The notes under the pieces are model-generated. The model made no database searches. It had not been told where the DNA came from and saw only the letters and a list, made by a program, of their open reading frames with translations. A stretch of DNA of 64,000 nt from Bryobacter sp. (GTDB lineage: Bacteria > Acidobacteriota > Terriglobia > Bryobacterales > Bryobacteraceae). The stretch covers positions 1 through 64,000 of the forward strand of contig JALHNH010000017.1 in NCBI GenBank assembly GCA_022843625.1. The letters are read 5' to 3'. The translations under genes were made by a program, and so were the position numbers. Shown piece by piece: positions 1 to 9,512 of this stretch (its first letter is position 1; each line of letters starts with the position of its first letter).

Positions 1-30
1 CTTCGTGGTTAGAACCTGGAGAGGTTGGCA

Positions 31-669
31 ATGAGCCCAGGAATTTTAGGTAAAAAAATCGGCATGACGCAGATCTTCCGCGCCGATGGGCAGGTGGTGC
101 CTGTCACATTGGTGAAGGCTGGTCCCTGCGTAGTCACACAGCGCAAGACGCCTGCTACTGACGGTTACGACGCCATTCAGCTTGGGCTGATGGAATACGT
201 CAAGCCTGCCAGAATCAACAAGCCCGAAACGGGCCACCTGAAGAAGGCTGGCGCGGACGGGGTTCGCTATAGTCGCGAGTTCAAGTTGAACCGTGGCAAC
301 GGCGACTTCAAGGCTGGCGACAAAATCACGGCTGAAGACTTCAAGCCCAAAGAGATCATCGATGTTATCGGCATCTCAAAGGGGCGTGGCTTTCAGGGTG
401 TGGTCAAGCGCCATAACTTCCGCGGCGGTCCTGGCGGCCATGGTTCGATGTTCCATCGTGCCCCTGGTTCGATCGGTGCCTCGAGCTTTCCCTCGCGTGT
501 CTTCCCAGGCATGCGGATGGGCGGCCACATGGGCACGGATCAGGTAACTGTACGCAACCTCGAAATTATCGAGGTCGACGCTGAAGAGAACGTGATTATG
601 GTGAAGGGCGCGCTCCCGGGAGCCAATGGCTCTTACGTCATGATCCGTCGTACAAAGGCGAGGGGCTAA
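31..669 (+). CDS. rplC: 50S ribosomal protein L3
   Basis: L3 is an early-assembly 50S protein near the peptidyl-transferase centre. The N-terminus reads GKKIGMTQIF, and the conserved glycine-rich L3 loop (RGGPGGHGSMFHRAPGSIG) lies in the middle. I chose the ATG at 31 over the in-frame TTG at 25 because GGAGAGG (18-24) sits 6 nt before the ATG. The product is 212 residues, normal for the family. It is the first complete gene of the S10-spc-alpha superoperon, 4 nt before rplD. Bases 1-24 hold no identifiable gene; a TAG at 10-12 could end an upstream gene such as rpsJ, but too little is visible. Confidence 0.97.
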   Translation: MSPGILGKKIGMTQIFRADGQVVPVTLVKAGPCVVTQRKTPATDGYDAIQLGLMEYVKPARINKPETGHLKKAGADGVRYSREFKLNRGNGDFKAGDKITAEDFKPKEIIDVIGISKGRGFQGVVKRHNFRGGPGGHGSMFHRAPGSIGASSFPSRVFPGMRMGGHMGTDQVTVRNLEIIEVDAEENVIMVKGALPGANGSYVMIRRTKARG

Positions 670-673
670 TACG

Positions 674-1297
674 ATGCCTACCGTAGACGTAATCAATCTC
701 GAAAACAAAGTAGTCGGTTCACTCGAACTCGCCGCCGAAGTATTCGGCGCCGATGTGAACGAGCACCTGCTGTATGAATCGGTCCGCCACTATATGGCCG
801 GGCAACGCAAAGGCCTGGCTGCAACCAAAACCCGTCACGAAGTTGCTGGTAGCGGTAAGAAGTTGTGGAAGCAGAAGGGTACCGGCCGCGCTCGTATGGG
901 CAGCATCCGGTCGCCACTATGGCGCCACGGCGGCACAACGCACGGTCCACAGCCGCGCGACTATAGCTACCGCCTGAACAAGAAAATGATCCTGGGCGCT
1001 CTACGCTCGGCATTGACCGCAAAGCTTCGTGATGGCGAGCTGCGTATTGTGGACGGCTTCACACTGGCTGATGCCAAGACCAAAAATTTTGCCGGCACCC
1101 TCGGTAAGCTCAAGGCTGAAAAGACTGTGCTCCTTGTCGAGAACGCCGAAAATCGCAACCTGACGCTGGGCTCACGTAATATCCCGGGAGTCAAACTGGT
1201 GAGCACCAAGAATGTCACCACTTACGACATCCTCAAGTACAAAGATGTTTTGGTGAGTAAGTCGGCTGCCGAGAAATTGTCGGAGGCGTTGAAGTAA
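674..1297 (+). CDS. rplD: 50S ribosomal protein L4
   Basis: L4 lines the peptide exit tunnel; in E. coli it also represses its own S10 operon. The 207-residue product has the conserved tunnel-loop region with KQKGTGRARMGSIRSPLWRHGG around residues 68-90 and the usual C-terminal nucleotide-fold-like half. It lies 4 nt after rplC and its stop abuts the rplW start. Whether S10-operon autoregulation exists here cannot be judged because the operon leader is outside the window. Confidence 0.97.
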   Translation: MPTVDVINLENKVVGSLELAAEVFGADVNEHLLYESVRHYMAGQRKGLAATKTRHEVAGSGKKLWKQKGTGRARMGSIRSPLWRHGGTTHGPQPRDYSYRLNKKMILGALRSALTAKLRDGELRIVDGFTLADAKTKNFAGTLGKLKAEKTVLLVENAENRNLTLGSRNIPGVKLVSTKNVTTYDILKYKDVLVSKSAAEKLSEALK

Positions 1298-1588
1298 ATG
1301 ACTCTATTTGATGTAATTACGCGTCCGATTGTCACCGAAAAAGGTGTCATGAAGAAGGACGGCGAACGTACACTTTGCTTTGAAGTAAAGCCCGCCGCAA
1401 CCAAGACCCAAATCAAACAGGCAGTTGAAAAGATCTTCAAGGTCAAGGTTGAAGATGTTCGAACCGTCATCAACGAGGGCAAGCTTCGCCGTCGTGGCAA
1501 GTTCGCCGGCTACGGTTCGAACTGGAAGAAAGCCTACGTGAAGCTCAAGAAGGACCAAAAGGTCCCTGAATATTCCGAGGTCGTCTAA
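1298..1588 (+). CDS. rplW: 50S ribosomal protein L23
   Basis: L23 sits at the tunnel exit and docks SRP and trigger factor. The 96-residue product has the N-terminal family signature ([12 protein letters not shown]) and the basic [17 protein letters not shown] extension typical of bacterial L23. The ATG follows the rplD stop directly, and its stop overlaps the rplB ATG by one base (TAATG), suggesting translational coupling. Confidence 0.97.
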   Translation: MTLFDVITRPIVTEKGVMKKDGERTLCFEVKPAATKTQIKQAVEKIFKVKVEDVRTVINEGKLRRRGKFAGYGSNWKKAYVKLKKDQKVPEYSEVV

Positions 1589-2415
1589 TGCCGATTAAAA
1601 GTTATCGTCCGTTTACTCCCACTCGCCGCTTCCGAACGGTAGTTACGCGTGAGGATATTACCAAGCAGACTCCGGAGAAGAGTCTCACCAGCGGCAAAGT
1701 CAAATCAGGTGGCCGTAACTCGACTGGCCGCACGACCATGCGCTTTCGCGGCGGTGGCAACAAGACCTCCTATCGTGAAATCGACTTCAAGCGCGACAAG
1801 GCTGGCATCCCAGCCACAGTTGCCTCAGTCGAATACGACCCGAACCGTACGGCTCGTATCGCACTCCTCAACTACGTTGATGGTGAAAAACGTTATATCA
1901 TTGCACCGGTAGGCCTTAAAGTTGGGTCGAAAATCATGAGTGGCCCAGAAGCTGACATTCTGGTTGGCAATGCGCTGCCGCTCAAAAACATCCCTGCTGG
2001 TACCATCGTTCACAATATTGAACTCCGCCCAGGCAAGGGTGCCCAAATGGCACGAACCGCCGGAGCTCAGGCACAGGTTGTTTCGAAAGAAACAGAATAT
2101 TGCTTGCTCAAGCTGCCGAGCGGCGAAGTACGCAAGGTTCTGGTTGATTGCTACGCAACCATTGGCCAGGTCGGAAATCTCGATCACGAAAATCAAACAC
2201 TTGGCAAAGCTGGCCGCAGCCGCTGGGTTGGCAAGCGTCCTCATAACCGTGGCGTCACAATGAACCCGGTAGACCACCCGCACGGTGGTGGTGAGGGTCG
2301 TACGTCCGGTGGCCGTCACCCGGTAACGCCTTGGGGTCAACCCACGCGTGGTTTCAAGACCCGCAACAACAAGCGTACCGACAAGATGATCGTCAAACGG
2401 AAGCAGAAGAGCTAG
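1588..2415 (+). CDS. rplB: 50S ribosomal protein L2
   Basis: L2 is a primary 23S-binding protein needed for subunit association and peptidyl-transferase activity. The product is 275 residues with SH3-like and OB-like parts. The conserved C-terminal segment [20 protein letters not shown] includes the histidine linked to peptidyl transfer in E. coli L2. It overlaps rplW by 1 nt. Nothing is unusual. Confidence 0.98.
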   Translation: MPIKSYRPFTPTRRFRTVVTREDITKQTPEKSLTSGKVKSGGRNSTGRTTMRFRGGGNKTSYREIDFKRDKAGIPATVASVEYDPNRTARIALLNYVDGEKRYIIAPVGLKVGSKIMSGPEADILVGNALPLKNIPAGTIVHNIELRPGKGAQMARTAGAQAQVVSKETEYCLLKLPSGEVRKVLVDCYATIGQVGNLDHENQTLGKAGRSRWVGKRPHNRGVTMNPVDHPHGGGEGRTSGGRHPVTPWGQPTRGFKTRNNKRTDKMIVKRKQKS

Positions 2416-2435
2416 GGAACAGGTAAGAAGATAAT

Positions 2436-2720
2436 ATGGGCCGTTCACTCAAAAAAGGACCGTTCGCCGACGAGCACCTGATCGTGAAACTCGAGGCAAT
2501 GAATAGCCGGGACGAGAAGAAGGTTTTGAAGACCTGGTCTCGCCGCTCGACAATCATGCCTTTGTTTATCGGTCATACCCTCGCCGTCCACAACGGCAAA
2601 AAGTTTATCCCGGTTTATGTGACCGAAAACATGGTTGGTCACAAGCTGGGCGAATTTTCACCGACGCGTACCTTCAAAGGTCACGTGGCAAAATCCAAGT
2701 CCAACGAAAAAGGCAAATAG
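2436..2720 (+). CDS. rpsS: 30S ribosomal protein S19
   Basis: S19 binds the 30S head with S13. The N-terminus [10 protein letters not shown] and the motifs [21 protein letters not shown] and [16 protein letters not shown] are all classical S19. Length 94 residues is standard. It lies 20 nt after rplB and 9 nt before rplV. Confidence 0.98.
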   Translation: MGRSLKKGPFADEHLIVKLEAMNSRDEKKVLKTWSRRSTIMPLFIGHTLAVHNGKKFIPVYVTENMVGHKLGEFSPTRTFKGHVAKSKSNEKGK

Positions 2721-2729
2721 GACTGAATC

Positions 2730-3092
2730 ATGATAGCCAAAGCAGAAGCCCGTTACGTCCGCGTGAGCCCGCAAAAATGCCGTCTGGTGATCGATTTGAT
2801 CCGTGGACTCAATGCTGGCGAGGCAATCAATTTGCTCAAGATGACAAACAAGCGCATGGCGCCTGTCGTCGAAAAGCTCTTGCGCAGCGCCATCGCTAAC
2901 GCAGAGAACAAGAACAGCAATGTTGATGTAGACAACCTGACGGTAAGTGAAGCATACGTAAATGAAGGCCCGCGCATGAAGCGCATCCGCCCTGCTCCGA
3001 TGGGCCGTGCCTATCGTTACCAGAAGAGGATTGCGCATATTGTGGTCAAGGTCTCCGACGGCGTTGCCGCCGAAGTCAAGGCTGAGGCATAA
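2730..3092 (+). CDS. rplV: 50S ribosomal protein L22
   Basis: L22 contributes the beta-hairpin that constricts the nascent-peptide tunnel. The 120-residue product shows the [19 protein letters not shown] start and the hairpin/signature segment [18 protein letters not shown]. The length is ordinary. It sits tightly between rpsS and rpsC. Confidence 0.97.
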   Translation: MIAKAEARYVRVSPQKCRLVIDLIRGLNAGEAINLLKMTNKRMAPVVEKLLRSAIANAENKNSNVDVDNLTVSEAYVNEGPRMKRIRPAPMGRAYRYQKRIAHIVVKVSDGVAAEVKAEA

Positions 3093-3104
3093 GGAAAAAA
3101 GCGA

Positions 3105-4142
3105 ATGGGTCAGAAAGTACATCCCTTTGGATTCCGTCTCGGGGTCACCAAAACCTGGAAGAGCCGCTGGTTTGCCAAGCAAGACTACGCCAAGCTTCTC
3201 TTTGAAGATCTCGAACTGAAGGAATCGTTGCGCAGCCGCTTGAAGAGCGCTGGCGTGAGTTCGATCGAAGTCGACCGTCCTGGCAACAAACTGCGCATCA
3301 CGATTCGCACCTCGCGTCCCGGTATCATCATCGGGCGCAAAGGCGCGGAAATTGAAAAGCTAAAGCAGGATCTGGCCAAAAAGACCAAGCGTGAAGTTTT
3401 TATCGATATCCAGGAAGTGCACAAGCCTGAGCTCGACGCCCAGCTGGTGTCAGAATCGATCGCATTGCAACTCGAAAAGCGCGTGGCCTTCCGCCGCGCG
3501 ATGCGTAAAGCTGTCGACAGCGCCCAGCGCTTCGGGTGCAAAGGCATCAAGGTTCGTGTCAGTGGCCGCCTGAACGGTGCTGAAATCGCACGTACCGAGT
3601 GGTATCTGCATGGCCAGTTGCCATTGCACACACTGCGTGCCGACATCGACTACGGATTTGCCGAAGCCAACACGACCTATGGCGTGATCGGCGTTAAGTG
3701 CTGGATTTATAAGGGTGACATCGGCGAAGGCCAGCGTCGCGTAATGTTGCGCAACGATAACGAACCGCAACCACGCCCGAAGCGTGATAACCGTGATCGT
3801 GACCGCCGTCCGGGTGGTGACCGTCCGGGTGGTGATCGTCCCGGCGGCGATCGTCCTCGTGGCGCTTATGAGCCTCGCGGCGAAGGCCGTGGTGCCGATG
3901 GACGCGCCCGTACCGAAGCGGCAGTTCCGCCAGTGGCAGATTCAGGGGTTGTTGTAACGGCTCCAGAGGTTCCGTCCGTAATCAAGAGCGGTGGCCCGAT
4001 CCTACCGCCAATGGCTCCCCCTGCCCCGAACTGGAAGCAGGAAATGAGCGCTGAAAGCGTTGAGCCGCAGGTGGAAGCTGTTGAAGCTGTCGTGGAGCCC
4101 GTAGTTGAGGCCGCTCCCGAAGCTGAAAAGCCGGCTGAGTAA
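3105..4142 (+). CDS. rpsC: 30S ribosomal protein S3 with a long repetitive C-terminal tail
   Basis: S3 lines the mRNA entry channel. Residues 1 to about 215 are a normal S3, including the KH domain with GRKG at 77-80 and the C-terminal [14 protein letters not shown] region (read here as [10 protein letters not shown]). Family members are usually about 210-240 residues, whereas this one has 345. The extra ~130 residues start with Arg/Asp-rich sequence and GGDRP repeats (237-251) and end in a Pro/Val/Glu-rich acidic tail. No stop codon or frame break separates core and tail, so it is one protein. The tail is probably disordered and its role is unknown. Confidence 0.96.
   Translation: MGQKVHPFGFRLGVTKTWKSRWFAKQDYAKLLFEDLELKESLRSRLKSAGVSSIEVDRPGNKLRITIRTSRPGIIIGRKGAEIEKLKQDLAKKTKREVFIDIQEVHKPELDAQLVSESIALQLEKRVAFRRAMRKAVDSAQRFGCKGIKVRVSGRLNGAEIARTEWYLHGQLPLHTLRADIDYGFAEANTTYGVIGVKCWIYKGDIGEGQRRVMLRNDNEPQPRPKRDNRDRDRRPGGDRPGGDRPGGDRPRGAYEPRGEGRGADGRARTEAAVPPVADSGVVVTAPEVPSVIKSGGPILPPMAPPAPNWKQEMSAESVEPQVEAVEAVVEPVVEAAPEAEKPAE
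3807..3860 (+). repeat. In-frame 15-nt repeats in the rpsC tail
   Basis: A short tandem repeat encodes GGDRP three times in a row followed by a diverged copy. Copies differ mainly at third codon positions, so this is a coding repeat and not a recent exact slippage tract. Confidence 0.85.
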
Positions 4143-4185
4143 CTAGAGAAGCCACAGAAGATTTTTCAAAAGAGGAACATGACCT

Positions 4186-4599
4186 ATGTTGATGCCAAAG
4201 AAAGTCAAGTACCGCAAACAGCAGCGCGGCCGCATGCGCGGTATGGCTCATCGCGGCTCCAGTGTGGACTTCGGCGAATACGGCCTGAAGGCAATGGCTT
4301 GTGGTTATATCACCAATCGCCAGCTTGAAGCTGCCCGAATCGCAATGACCCGCCACATCAAGCGCGGTGGCAAGGTCTGGATCCGGATTTTCCCGGACAA
4401 GCCCGTCACCAAGAAGCCAGCCGAAGTCCGAATGGGCTCCGGTAAGGGTGCTCCGGACGGGTGGGTATGTGTAATTCGCCCGGGTAAGATTTTGTTTGAG
4501 ATGGAAGGCGTTTCGCTGGAAATCGCGCAGGAAGCTATGCGTCTGGCTGCAATGAAGCTGCCGATCAAGACCAAGCTTGTGCTGCGTTCGGCGGTATAG
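4186..4599 (+). CDS. rplP: 50S ribosomal protein L16
   Basis: L16 organises the A-site region of the 50S subunit. It begins [11 protein letters not shown], as most bacterial L16 proteins do, so the ATG at 4186 was preferred over the one at 4192; AGAGGA lies just upstream. The motif [13 protein letters not shown] is the family signature. Its 137 residues are standard. It lies 43 nt after rpsC. Confidence 0.97.
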   Translation: MLMPKKVKYRKQQRGRMRGMAHRGSSVDFGEYGLKAMACGYITNRQLEAARIAMTRHIKRGGKVWIRIFPDKPVTKKPAEVRMGSGKGAPDGWVCVIRPGKILFEMEGVSLEIAQEAMRLAAMKLPIKTKLVLRSAV

Positions 4600-4624
4600 G
4601 CAGTAAGCGTAAGGAACACGAACA

Positions 4625-4834
4625 ATGAAAGCTGAACAAATTCGCGGCCTCGATGAGGCTGAACTTAAAAAGCAACTGGCCGAGGGCAATGAGAACATGT
4701 TCCGTTTGCGCTTTCAGATGTCGATGGGCCAGATGGAAGGCATCAAGAAGCTTCGCGATCTCAAAAAAGATCGTGCACGCATTCTGACCGTCATGCGCCA
4801 GAGCGAACTGGCCGCCAAAAAGGAAGGCAAGTAG
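4625..4834 (+). CDS. rpmC: 50S ribosomal protein L29
   Basis: L29 is a two-helix protein near the tunnel exit next to L23. The 69 residues include [18 protein letters not shown] and the closing helix [18 protein letters not shown], the usual L29 pattern. It sits 25 nt after rplP and 3 nt before rpsQ. Confidence 0.96.
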   Translation: MKAEQIRGLDEAELKKQLAEGNENMFRLRFQMSMGQMEGIKKLRDLKKDRARILTVMRQSELAAKKEGK

Positions 4835-4837
4835 CCA

Positions 4838-5179
4838 ATGGCCGAAGAAGTCGTTAAGACCCCGAATAAGCAGGAAAAGGTCGGTGAAGTAGTCTCGACC
4901 AAGATGTCCAAAACGATTGTGGTTGAAGTGACCCGCAAAGTGCAGCACCCGCTGTACAAGCGAATTTTGACCCGTCGAAACAAGTTTTACGCCCACGATG
5001 AAGAGGGTAAGGCCAAGCAAGGCGATCAGGTTCGTATCATCGAGAGCCGTCCCTTGAGCAAGTTGAAGCGTTGGGAACTGAAAGAAGTTCTGCGTACGGC
5101 AGTTCGCATTCAGATCCAGGATGAGCCCTCCGCCGAGCGTCTTGCTCGTGCCGCAGCGGCCAAGAAGAAGAACAAGTAG
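4838..5179 (+). CDS. rpsQ: 30S ribosomal protein S17, C-terminally extended
   Basis: S17 is an OB-fold primary binder of the 16S 5' domain. The core matches the family: GEVVSTKMSKTIVVEV, then HPLYKRILTRRNKFYAHDE, then RIIESRPLSKLKRWEL. At 113 residues it exceeds the usual ~85 by an N-terminal MAEEVVKTPNKQEK segment and a C-terminal Ala/Lys-rich helix ending KKKNK. Such tails are seen in some phyla. It is followed by a 53-nt gap before rplN. Confidence 0.96.
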   Translation: MAEEVVKTPNKQEKVGEVVSTKMSKTIVVEVTRKVQHPLYKRILTRRNKFYAHDEEGKAKQGDQVRIIESRPLSKLKRWELKEVLRTAVRIQIQDEPSAERLARAAAAKKKNK

Positions 5180-5232
5180 GCTCTAGCCGAACCGTTCGAA
5201 AGATGTTTTAAGAGAGCTACGGAGAATACGCA

Positions 5233-5601
5233 ATGATTGGGATGAGAACAATGCTGGAAGTGGCGGACAACAGTGGCGCCCGCAAGCTCCAGTGCATTCT
5301 GCCGCGCGGCGGCGATAAAGGCAAAACAGCCGGTTTGGGCGACATCATCACGGCCAGCGTCAAGGAAGCAGCTCCCGACTCGTCAGTGAAAAAAGGCAAG
5401 GTAGTGCGCGCGGTTATCGTCCGCATGCGAAAAGAAGCCCGTCGTAAGGACGGAACCTACATCCGCTTTGACTCAAACGCGGCGGTATTGGTGAATGAAT
5501 TGGGCGAACCCGTTGGTACCCGCGTGTTCGGCCCTGTGGCCCGCGAACTGCGCGATAAAAAATTTATGAAGATCGTTTCGCTTGCTCCGGAGGTCGTGTA
5601 A
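5233..5601 (+). CDS. rplN: 50S ribosomal protein L14
   Basis: L14 contacts 16S helix 14 at the subunit bridge. The 122 residues begin [20 protein letters not shown] and end with the conserved [22 protein letters not shown] lies 5-10 nt before the ATG. Length and motifs are standard. Confidence 0.98.
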   Translation: MIGMRTMLEVADNSGARKLQCILPRGGDKGKTAGLGDIITASVKEAAPDSSVKKGKVVRAVIVRMRKEARRKDGTYIRFDSNAAVLVNELGEPVGTRVFGPVARELRDKKFMKIVSLAPEVV

Positions 5602-5605
5602 ATAT

Positions 5606-5986
5606 ATGGCTTCGCTCAGCAAAATGAATGCCTCTGAGAAGGCAGGAATCCCAAAACGGATTCGCATTAAAAAAGACGACATGGTCAAAGTGCTTGTTGG
5701 TAAAGACAAGGGCAAAACCGGCAAAGTGTTAGAAGTAAATCACGATCTGGGTCGAGTCCTGGTTGAAGGCATCAGCATGGTCAAGCGGGCAACCAAGCCC
5801 AATCCAGCCAAGGGAATCAAGGGTGGTTTCCAGGAAAAGGAATCCAGCATTCACGTCTCGAACGTGATGATTCTTACGGCAGGGGGTATTCCTACCCGCA
5901 TTGGTACGAAGGTGGAGACGGTGGGTGGAAAAACTCGCCGCACGCGCATCGCGCGGAAAACCGGTGAGGTGCTGGATTCCAAGTAA
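5606..5986 (+). CDS. rplX: 50S ribosomal protein L24
   Basis: L24 starts 50S assembly and carries a KOW motif, here [20 protein letters not shown]. The ATG at 5606 follows the rplN stop by 4 nt and gives 126 residues, with about 18 more at the N-terminus than usual. The Shine-Dalgarno match (CCGGAGG, 5587-5593) is rather far away, so the ATG at 5624 is an alternative. An upstream in-frame extension into rplN was not accepted. A 60-nt gap precedes rplE. Confidence 0.94.
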   Translation: MASLSKMNASEKAGIPKRIRIKKDDMVKVLVGKDKGKTGKVLEVNHDLGRVLVEGISMVKRATKPNPAKGIKGGFQEKESSIHVSNVMILTAGGIPTRIGTKVETVGGKTRRTRIARKTGEVLDSK

Positions 5987-6046
5987 CTTGGCCTTTCGAG
6001 GCAAAGTTAGCCAGGTCCCTCCCAACACGAATGAGGTTATGAAGCA

Positions 6047-6589
6047 ATGAAAGCGCGGCTAAGAGAAGTTTATAACAAGCAGGTTTCCCCTGCACTCCAG
6101 GCGGAGTTCGGCTACAAGAACCCGATGGCCATCCCGAGGGTCGACAAAGTGTCGATCAATCTTGGCCTGGGTGAAGCAACCGGAAATGCGAAGCTGATGG
6201 ACGTTGCGGTGCAGGAACTTTCTGCCATCAGCGGTCAAAAGCCGGTCGTCACCAAAGCGAAGAAGTCGATTGCAGCGTTTAAGCTGCGCGAAGGCATGCC
6301 GATTGGTTGCATGGTTACTTTGCGCAACGATGCAATGTACGAGTTTCTAGACCGCTTCATGAATATTGCACTCCCTCGCGTCCGCGATTTTCGCGGAGTG
6401 AACCCGAAATCATTCGATGGCCGCGGCAACTACACGATGGGCATCAAGGACCAATTGATCTTCCCCGAAATCGACTACAACAAGGTCGACAAAGCGCGGG
6501 GTATGAACATTTGCATCACGACCACTGCAACCAACGACGCAGAAGCGCTCGCGTTGCTCAAGTTTATGGGAATGCCGTTCCGCCAATAA
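6047..6589 (+). CDS. rplE: 50S ribosomal protein L5
   Basis: L5 binds 5S rRNA and the P-site tRNA elbow. The 180-residue product has the family N-terminus ([17 protein letters not shown]), the P-loop region with [21 protein letters not shown], and [20 protein letters not shown]. All are standard for bacterial L5. Confidence 0.98.
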   Translation: MKARLREVYNKQVSPALQAEFGYKNPMAIPRVDKVSINLGLGEATGNAKLMDVAVQELSAISGQKPVVTKAKKSIAAFKLREGMPIGCMVTLRNDAMYEFLDRFMNIALPRVRDFRGVNPKSFDGRGNYTMGIKDQLIFPEIDYNKVDKARGMNICITTTATNDAEALALLKFMGMPFRQ

Positions 6590-6610
6590 AGGAAGAAACA
6601 GAGATACACG

Positions 6611-6796
6611 ATGGCAACTACCGCAAAAATCGCCAAGGACAACAAGAAGCCAAAGTTTGAATGCCAGCACCGCAATCGTTGCGGACGTTGTGGCCGGCCG
6701 CGTGCATACATGCGCAAATTCAATCTGTGCCGTATCTGTTTCCGTCAGCTCGCCCTGGCTGGAGAAGTTCCCGGCGTGACGAAGTCAAGCTGGTAG
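6611..6796 (+). CDS. rpsZ: 30S ribosomal protein S14 type Z (zinc-binding)
   Basis: S14 assembles into the 30S head. This 61-residue form has CGRCGRPR and CRIC pairs plus further cysteine, the four-Cys zinc ribbon of the C+ type. Bacteria with C+ S14 sometimes carry a zinc-independent paralogue elsewhere, which is not in this window. It lies between rplE and rpsH as in the canonical spc operon. Confidence 0.96.
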   Translation: MATTAKIAKDNKKPKFECQHRNRCGRCGRPRAYMRKFNLCRICFRQLALAGEVPGVTKSSW

Positions 6797-6826
6797 CGAG
6801 AAGCGAAAGAAGAGAGAAGAAACAGG

Positions 6827-7222
6827 ATGACGACCGATCCAATTGCCGATATGCTGACGCGGGTGCGCAATGCCCTGAAGGCGCGTCACTCAAAAGTGGA
6901 TATCCCGGCCTCCAAGCTTAAGCTCGAGATTGCCCGCATTATGAAGGAAGAGGGTTATATCCTTAACTTCAAACTGGCAGAAGAGGGCGCGAAGAAGACC
7001 ATCAAGATTTATTTGAAGTACACGCCTGCTAACGACAGCGTGATCTCCCATCTGGAGCGCATTTCGCGCCCTGGTTGCCGGAGATACGTAGGCTCAACCG
7101 ACGTACCAAAGGTGCTGGGCGGTTTGGGGATTAGCATTCTCACGACACCGAAGGGTGTAATGACTGGCCATGCGGCGCGCAAAGCGAACGTCGGCGGCGA
7201 AATGCTCTGTCACATTTACTAA
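6827..7222 (+). CDS. rpsH: 30S ribosomal protein S8
   Basis: S8 binds 16S helix 21 and in E. coli represses the spc operon. It begins TDPIADMLTRVRNALKA and ends GGLGISILTTPKGVMTGHAARK, both family signatures. The 131 residues are normal. No S8-like operator was recognised by eye near rplE. Confidence 0.98.
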   Translation: MTTDPIADMLTRVRNALKARHSKVDIPASKLKLEIARIMKEEGYILNFKLAEEGAKKTIKIYLKYTPANDSVISHLERISRPGCRRYVGSTDVPKVLGGLGISILTTPKGVMTGHAARKANVGGEMLCHIY

Positions 7223-7246
7223 TAGAGCGATTGAAGGAAACAGAAT

Positions 7247-7789
7247 ATGTCACGTGTAGGTAAAAAGCCCATTGCTCTGCCGGCTGGAGTCAAACTCCAG
7301 ATCGGAAGCGAGCTGCTGGTAGAAGGCCCCAAGGGTAAATTGGTGGTTCCGATTCCGCAGGGCATCACAGTGGAAAACACCAACGGTACTGTGCAAATCA
7401 ACCGGGAGAGCGACAAGCTAGCCGCTCTGCACGGTTTGACGCGCGCTCTGGCCGCAAATGCCATCACTGGCGTCTCGACTGGTTGGACCCGGGAACTGGA
7501 CATCGTCGGCATCGGTTATCGATGTGACCTCAAAGGAAATCTGGCTACATTTTCTCTTGGATACAGCCACTCGATCGAGCTGTTGTTGCCAGCCGGTGTG
7601 GAGATGACGGTTGAAAAGCAGACACACATTGTGCTCAAAAGCCACGACCGCCAACTGGTGGGACAAATTGCAGCGCACATGCGCGGGCTGCGTCCGCCAG
7701 ATCCATACAAGAACAAGGGTGTTCGCTACACTGGCGAAATCCTGAAGAAGAAGGTCGGCAAGAGCGGCGCCGGTGGCAAGGGTAAGTAA
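7247..7789 (+). CDS. rplF: 50S ribosomal protein L6
   Basis: L6 lies near the sarcin-ricin loop. It begins [15 protein letters not shown] and ends with the signature [19 protein letters not shown]. Its 180 residues form the usual two similar domains. It has an ordinary ribosome-binding site (GAAGGAAA). Confidence 0.98.
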   Translation: MSRVGKKPIALPAGVKLQIGSELLVEGPKGKLVVPIPQGITVENTNGTVQINRESDKLAALHGLTRALAANAITGVSTGWTRELDIVGIGYRCDLKGNLATFSLGYSHSIELLLPAGVEMTVEKQTHIVLKSHDRQLVGQIAAHMRGLRPPDPYKNKGVRYTGEILKKKVGKSGAGGKGK

Positions 7790-7813
7790 GGCGCGAGGAT
7801 AGCGAGGAACGAA

Positions 7814-8176
7814 ATGAAAGCACAAGTAGATCGCGACGCAGTTCGCCGCCGAATTCACACCCGCATTCGGAAACGTGTTCAGGGTACGGCCGAGAGGCCA
7901 AGGCTCGCGGTATTCCGCAGTCTCAATCATATTTACGCTCAGGTTATCGACGACCGCACGGGGCACACCCTGGCAGCAGCTTCGTCTGCCGAAAAGAGTG
8001 TCCAATTGAAATCCGGCGGCAACGTAGAGGCAGCCAAAGTAATAGGCAAGCTGGTGGCCGAGAGGGCCAAGCAGGCAGGGATCGGCGCGGTTGTATTTGA
8101 CCGTGGTGGCTTCTTGTATCACGGCCGGGTCAAGGCCCTGGCCGATGCCGCTCGCGAGGGCGGGCTCGAGTTCTAA
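7814..8176 (+). CDS. rplR: 50S ribosomal protein L18
   Basis: L18 binds 5S rRNA with L5. The 120-residue product has [31 protein letters not shown] and ends [26 protein letters not shown], the classic L18 C-terminus. Standard position between rplF and rpsE. Confidence 0.98.
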   Translation: MKAQVDRDAVRRRIHTRIRKRVQGTAERPRLAVFRSLNHIYAQVIDDRTGHTLAAASSAEKSVQLKSGGNVEAAKVIGKLVAERAKQAGIGAVVFDRGGFLYHGRVKALADAAREGGLEF

Positions 8177-8200
8177 AGGAAAGCCGGTAAGGAAAAACGC

Positions 8201-8713
8201 ATGGCAACACATGGCATTAAGCGAGTTGAGGCGAGCGGCTTGAACCTTAAGGAACAAGTAGTTTCGATCAACCGCGTCACAAAAGTAGTCAAGGGCGGTA
8301 AGAATATGAGCTTCGCAGCTCTGGTTGTAGTGGGCGACGCAGAAAAGCGCGTTGTCGGCTACGGCACAGGTAAGGCGAAGGAAGTTCCATCCGCAATCAA
8401 GAAGGGTATTGAGGCGGCAAAGAAGAATTTGCGCCAGATTAATACTCTGCCGACCACTATCTTGCATAAGGTAGAAGGCCGTTTCGGCGCGGGAGTCGTG
8501 CTTCTCAAGCCTGCTCCTGAAGGTACTGGCGTGATCGCCGGTGGCCCGGTCCGCGCCGTCATTGAAAGTGTGGGAATCCCGAATATTTTGACCAAGAACC
8601 TGGGTTCACGCAACCCTCACAACGCCGTCAAGGCAACCGTGAATGCGCTCGAACAACTGCGCGACAAACAAGCCACCGCCGACATGCGCGGCGTCGGCAT
8701 GGAGAAGGTCTAG
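8201..8713 (+). CDS. rpsE: 30S ribosomal protein S5
   Basis: S5 acts in translational accuracy and mRNA unwinding. The double-stranded-RNA-like N-terminal domain includes [18 protein letters not shown], and the C-terminal half includes [23 protein letters not shown]. The 170 residues are normal. Confidence 0.97.
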   Translation: MATHGIKRVEASGLNLKEQVVSINRVTKVVKGGKNMSFAALVVVGDAEKRVVGYGTGKAKEVPSAIKKGIEAAKKNLRQINTLPTTILHKVEGRFGAGVVLLKPAPEGTGVIAGGPVRAVIESVGIPNILTKNLGSRNPHNAVKATVNALEQLRDKQATADMRGVGMEKV

Positions 8714-8747
8714 ACTGGCCGATTGGCCAGTCGAATGAGGAACTGAA

Positions 8748-8930
8748 ATGGCAGACAATATGATCAAGATCAAGCTGATTGGAAGTCCGATCTGTTGCCC
8801 CGAGAATCAAAAGAAAATCGTCCGCAGTCTCAACCTGCACACGATGAACCGGGTGGCGTTGCGTCCTGACACGCCAGCCTTCCGCGGTATGGTGTTGAAA
8901 GTGCCGCATTTGCTGGCAATCGTGAAGTAA
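8748..8930 (+). CDS. rpmD: 50S ribosomal protein L30
   Basis: A 60-residue protein with the L30 pattern IKIKLIGSPICC...QKKIVRSLNLHTMNR and the ending RGMVLKVPHLLAIV. L30 is not universal among bacteria; it is retained here in its canonical place between rpsE and rplO. Confidence 0.93.
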   Translation: MADNMIKIKLIGSPICCPENQKKIVRSLNLHTMNRVALRPDTPAFRGMVLKVPHLLAIVK

Positions 8931-8956
8931 TAGGTGTCAAGGAATAGGTTATCGCG

Positions 8957-9469
8957 ATGAATTTAAGCAACCTCCACCCCCCTGAGGGGCAAAAGCAGAA
9001 GAAACAACGCGTCGGTCAGGGTATGGGTACCCGCCGGGGTAAGTTCTCGGGTCGCGGTGCCAAGGGTGCCCGCTCGATCAGTGGTTATTCTAAGATGCGC
9101 GGCTTTGAAGGCGGCCAGATGCCGTTGCATCGTCGTATGCCAAAGCGTGGCTTCACCAATCCATTCCGTGAAGAGTATGTGGTTTTGAACCTCAGCCGTC
9201 TCGATAAAATGGAAATCTCTGAGTTTTCACCTGAAATCCTGAAGTCCGCCGGTGTCTTGAAGAAACTCGAAAAGGGTCTCAAGATCCTCGGCACGGGTGA
9301 GATCACCCGCAAGATCACAATCAAGGCGCACCAGTTTTCAGAAGCAGCCAAGGCCAAGATCGAAGCAGCAGGCGGGACGGTGGAAGTAATTCCTCCCTTC
9401 GTGCCCGCTCCGATCAAAAACCCAAAGCGCGATGCCGCCCTTGAGCGCAAAGCCGCGAAAAAGAAGTAA
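8957..9469 (+). CDS. rplO: 50S ribosomal protein L15
   Basis: L15 is a late-assembly 50S protein. The glycine-rich N-terminus (GMGTRRGKFSGRGAKGARS) and GGQMPLHRRMPKRGF are signatures. At 170 residues it is slightly longer than usual because of a Lys/Ala tail. It precedes secY by 43 nt. Confidence 0.97.
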   Translation: MNLSNLHPPEGQKQKKQRVGQGMGTRRGKFSGRGAKGARSISGYSKMRGFEGGQMPLHRRMPKRGFTNPFREEYVVLNLSRLDKMEISEFSPEILKSAGVLKKLEKGLKILGTGEITRKITIKAHQFSEAAKAKIEAAGGTVEVIPPFVPAPIKNPKRDAALERKAAKKK

Positions 9470-9512
9470 GCAGCAATTGACCCTGTTCCTATAAGGATCG
9501 ACCGTAAAATCC

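Noticed and set aside
1825..2448. Long antisense open frame opposite rplB
   Set aside because: It lies entirely opposite a conserved ribosomal gene, has no family resemblance and no ribosome-binding site; it reflects codon bias.
7418..8467. 349-codon antisense frame across rplF, rplR and rpsE
   Set aside because: It spans three real genes on the other strand and its protein has no recognisable motif.
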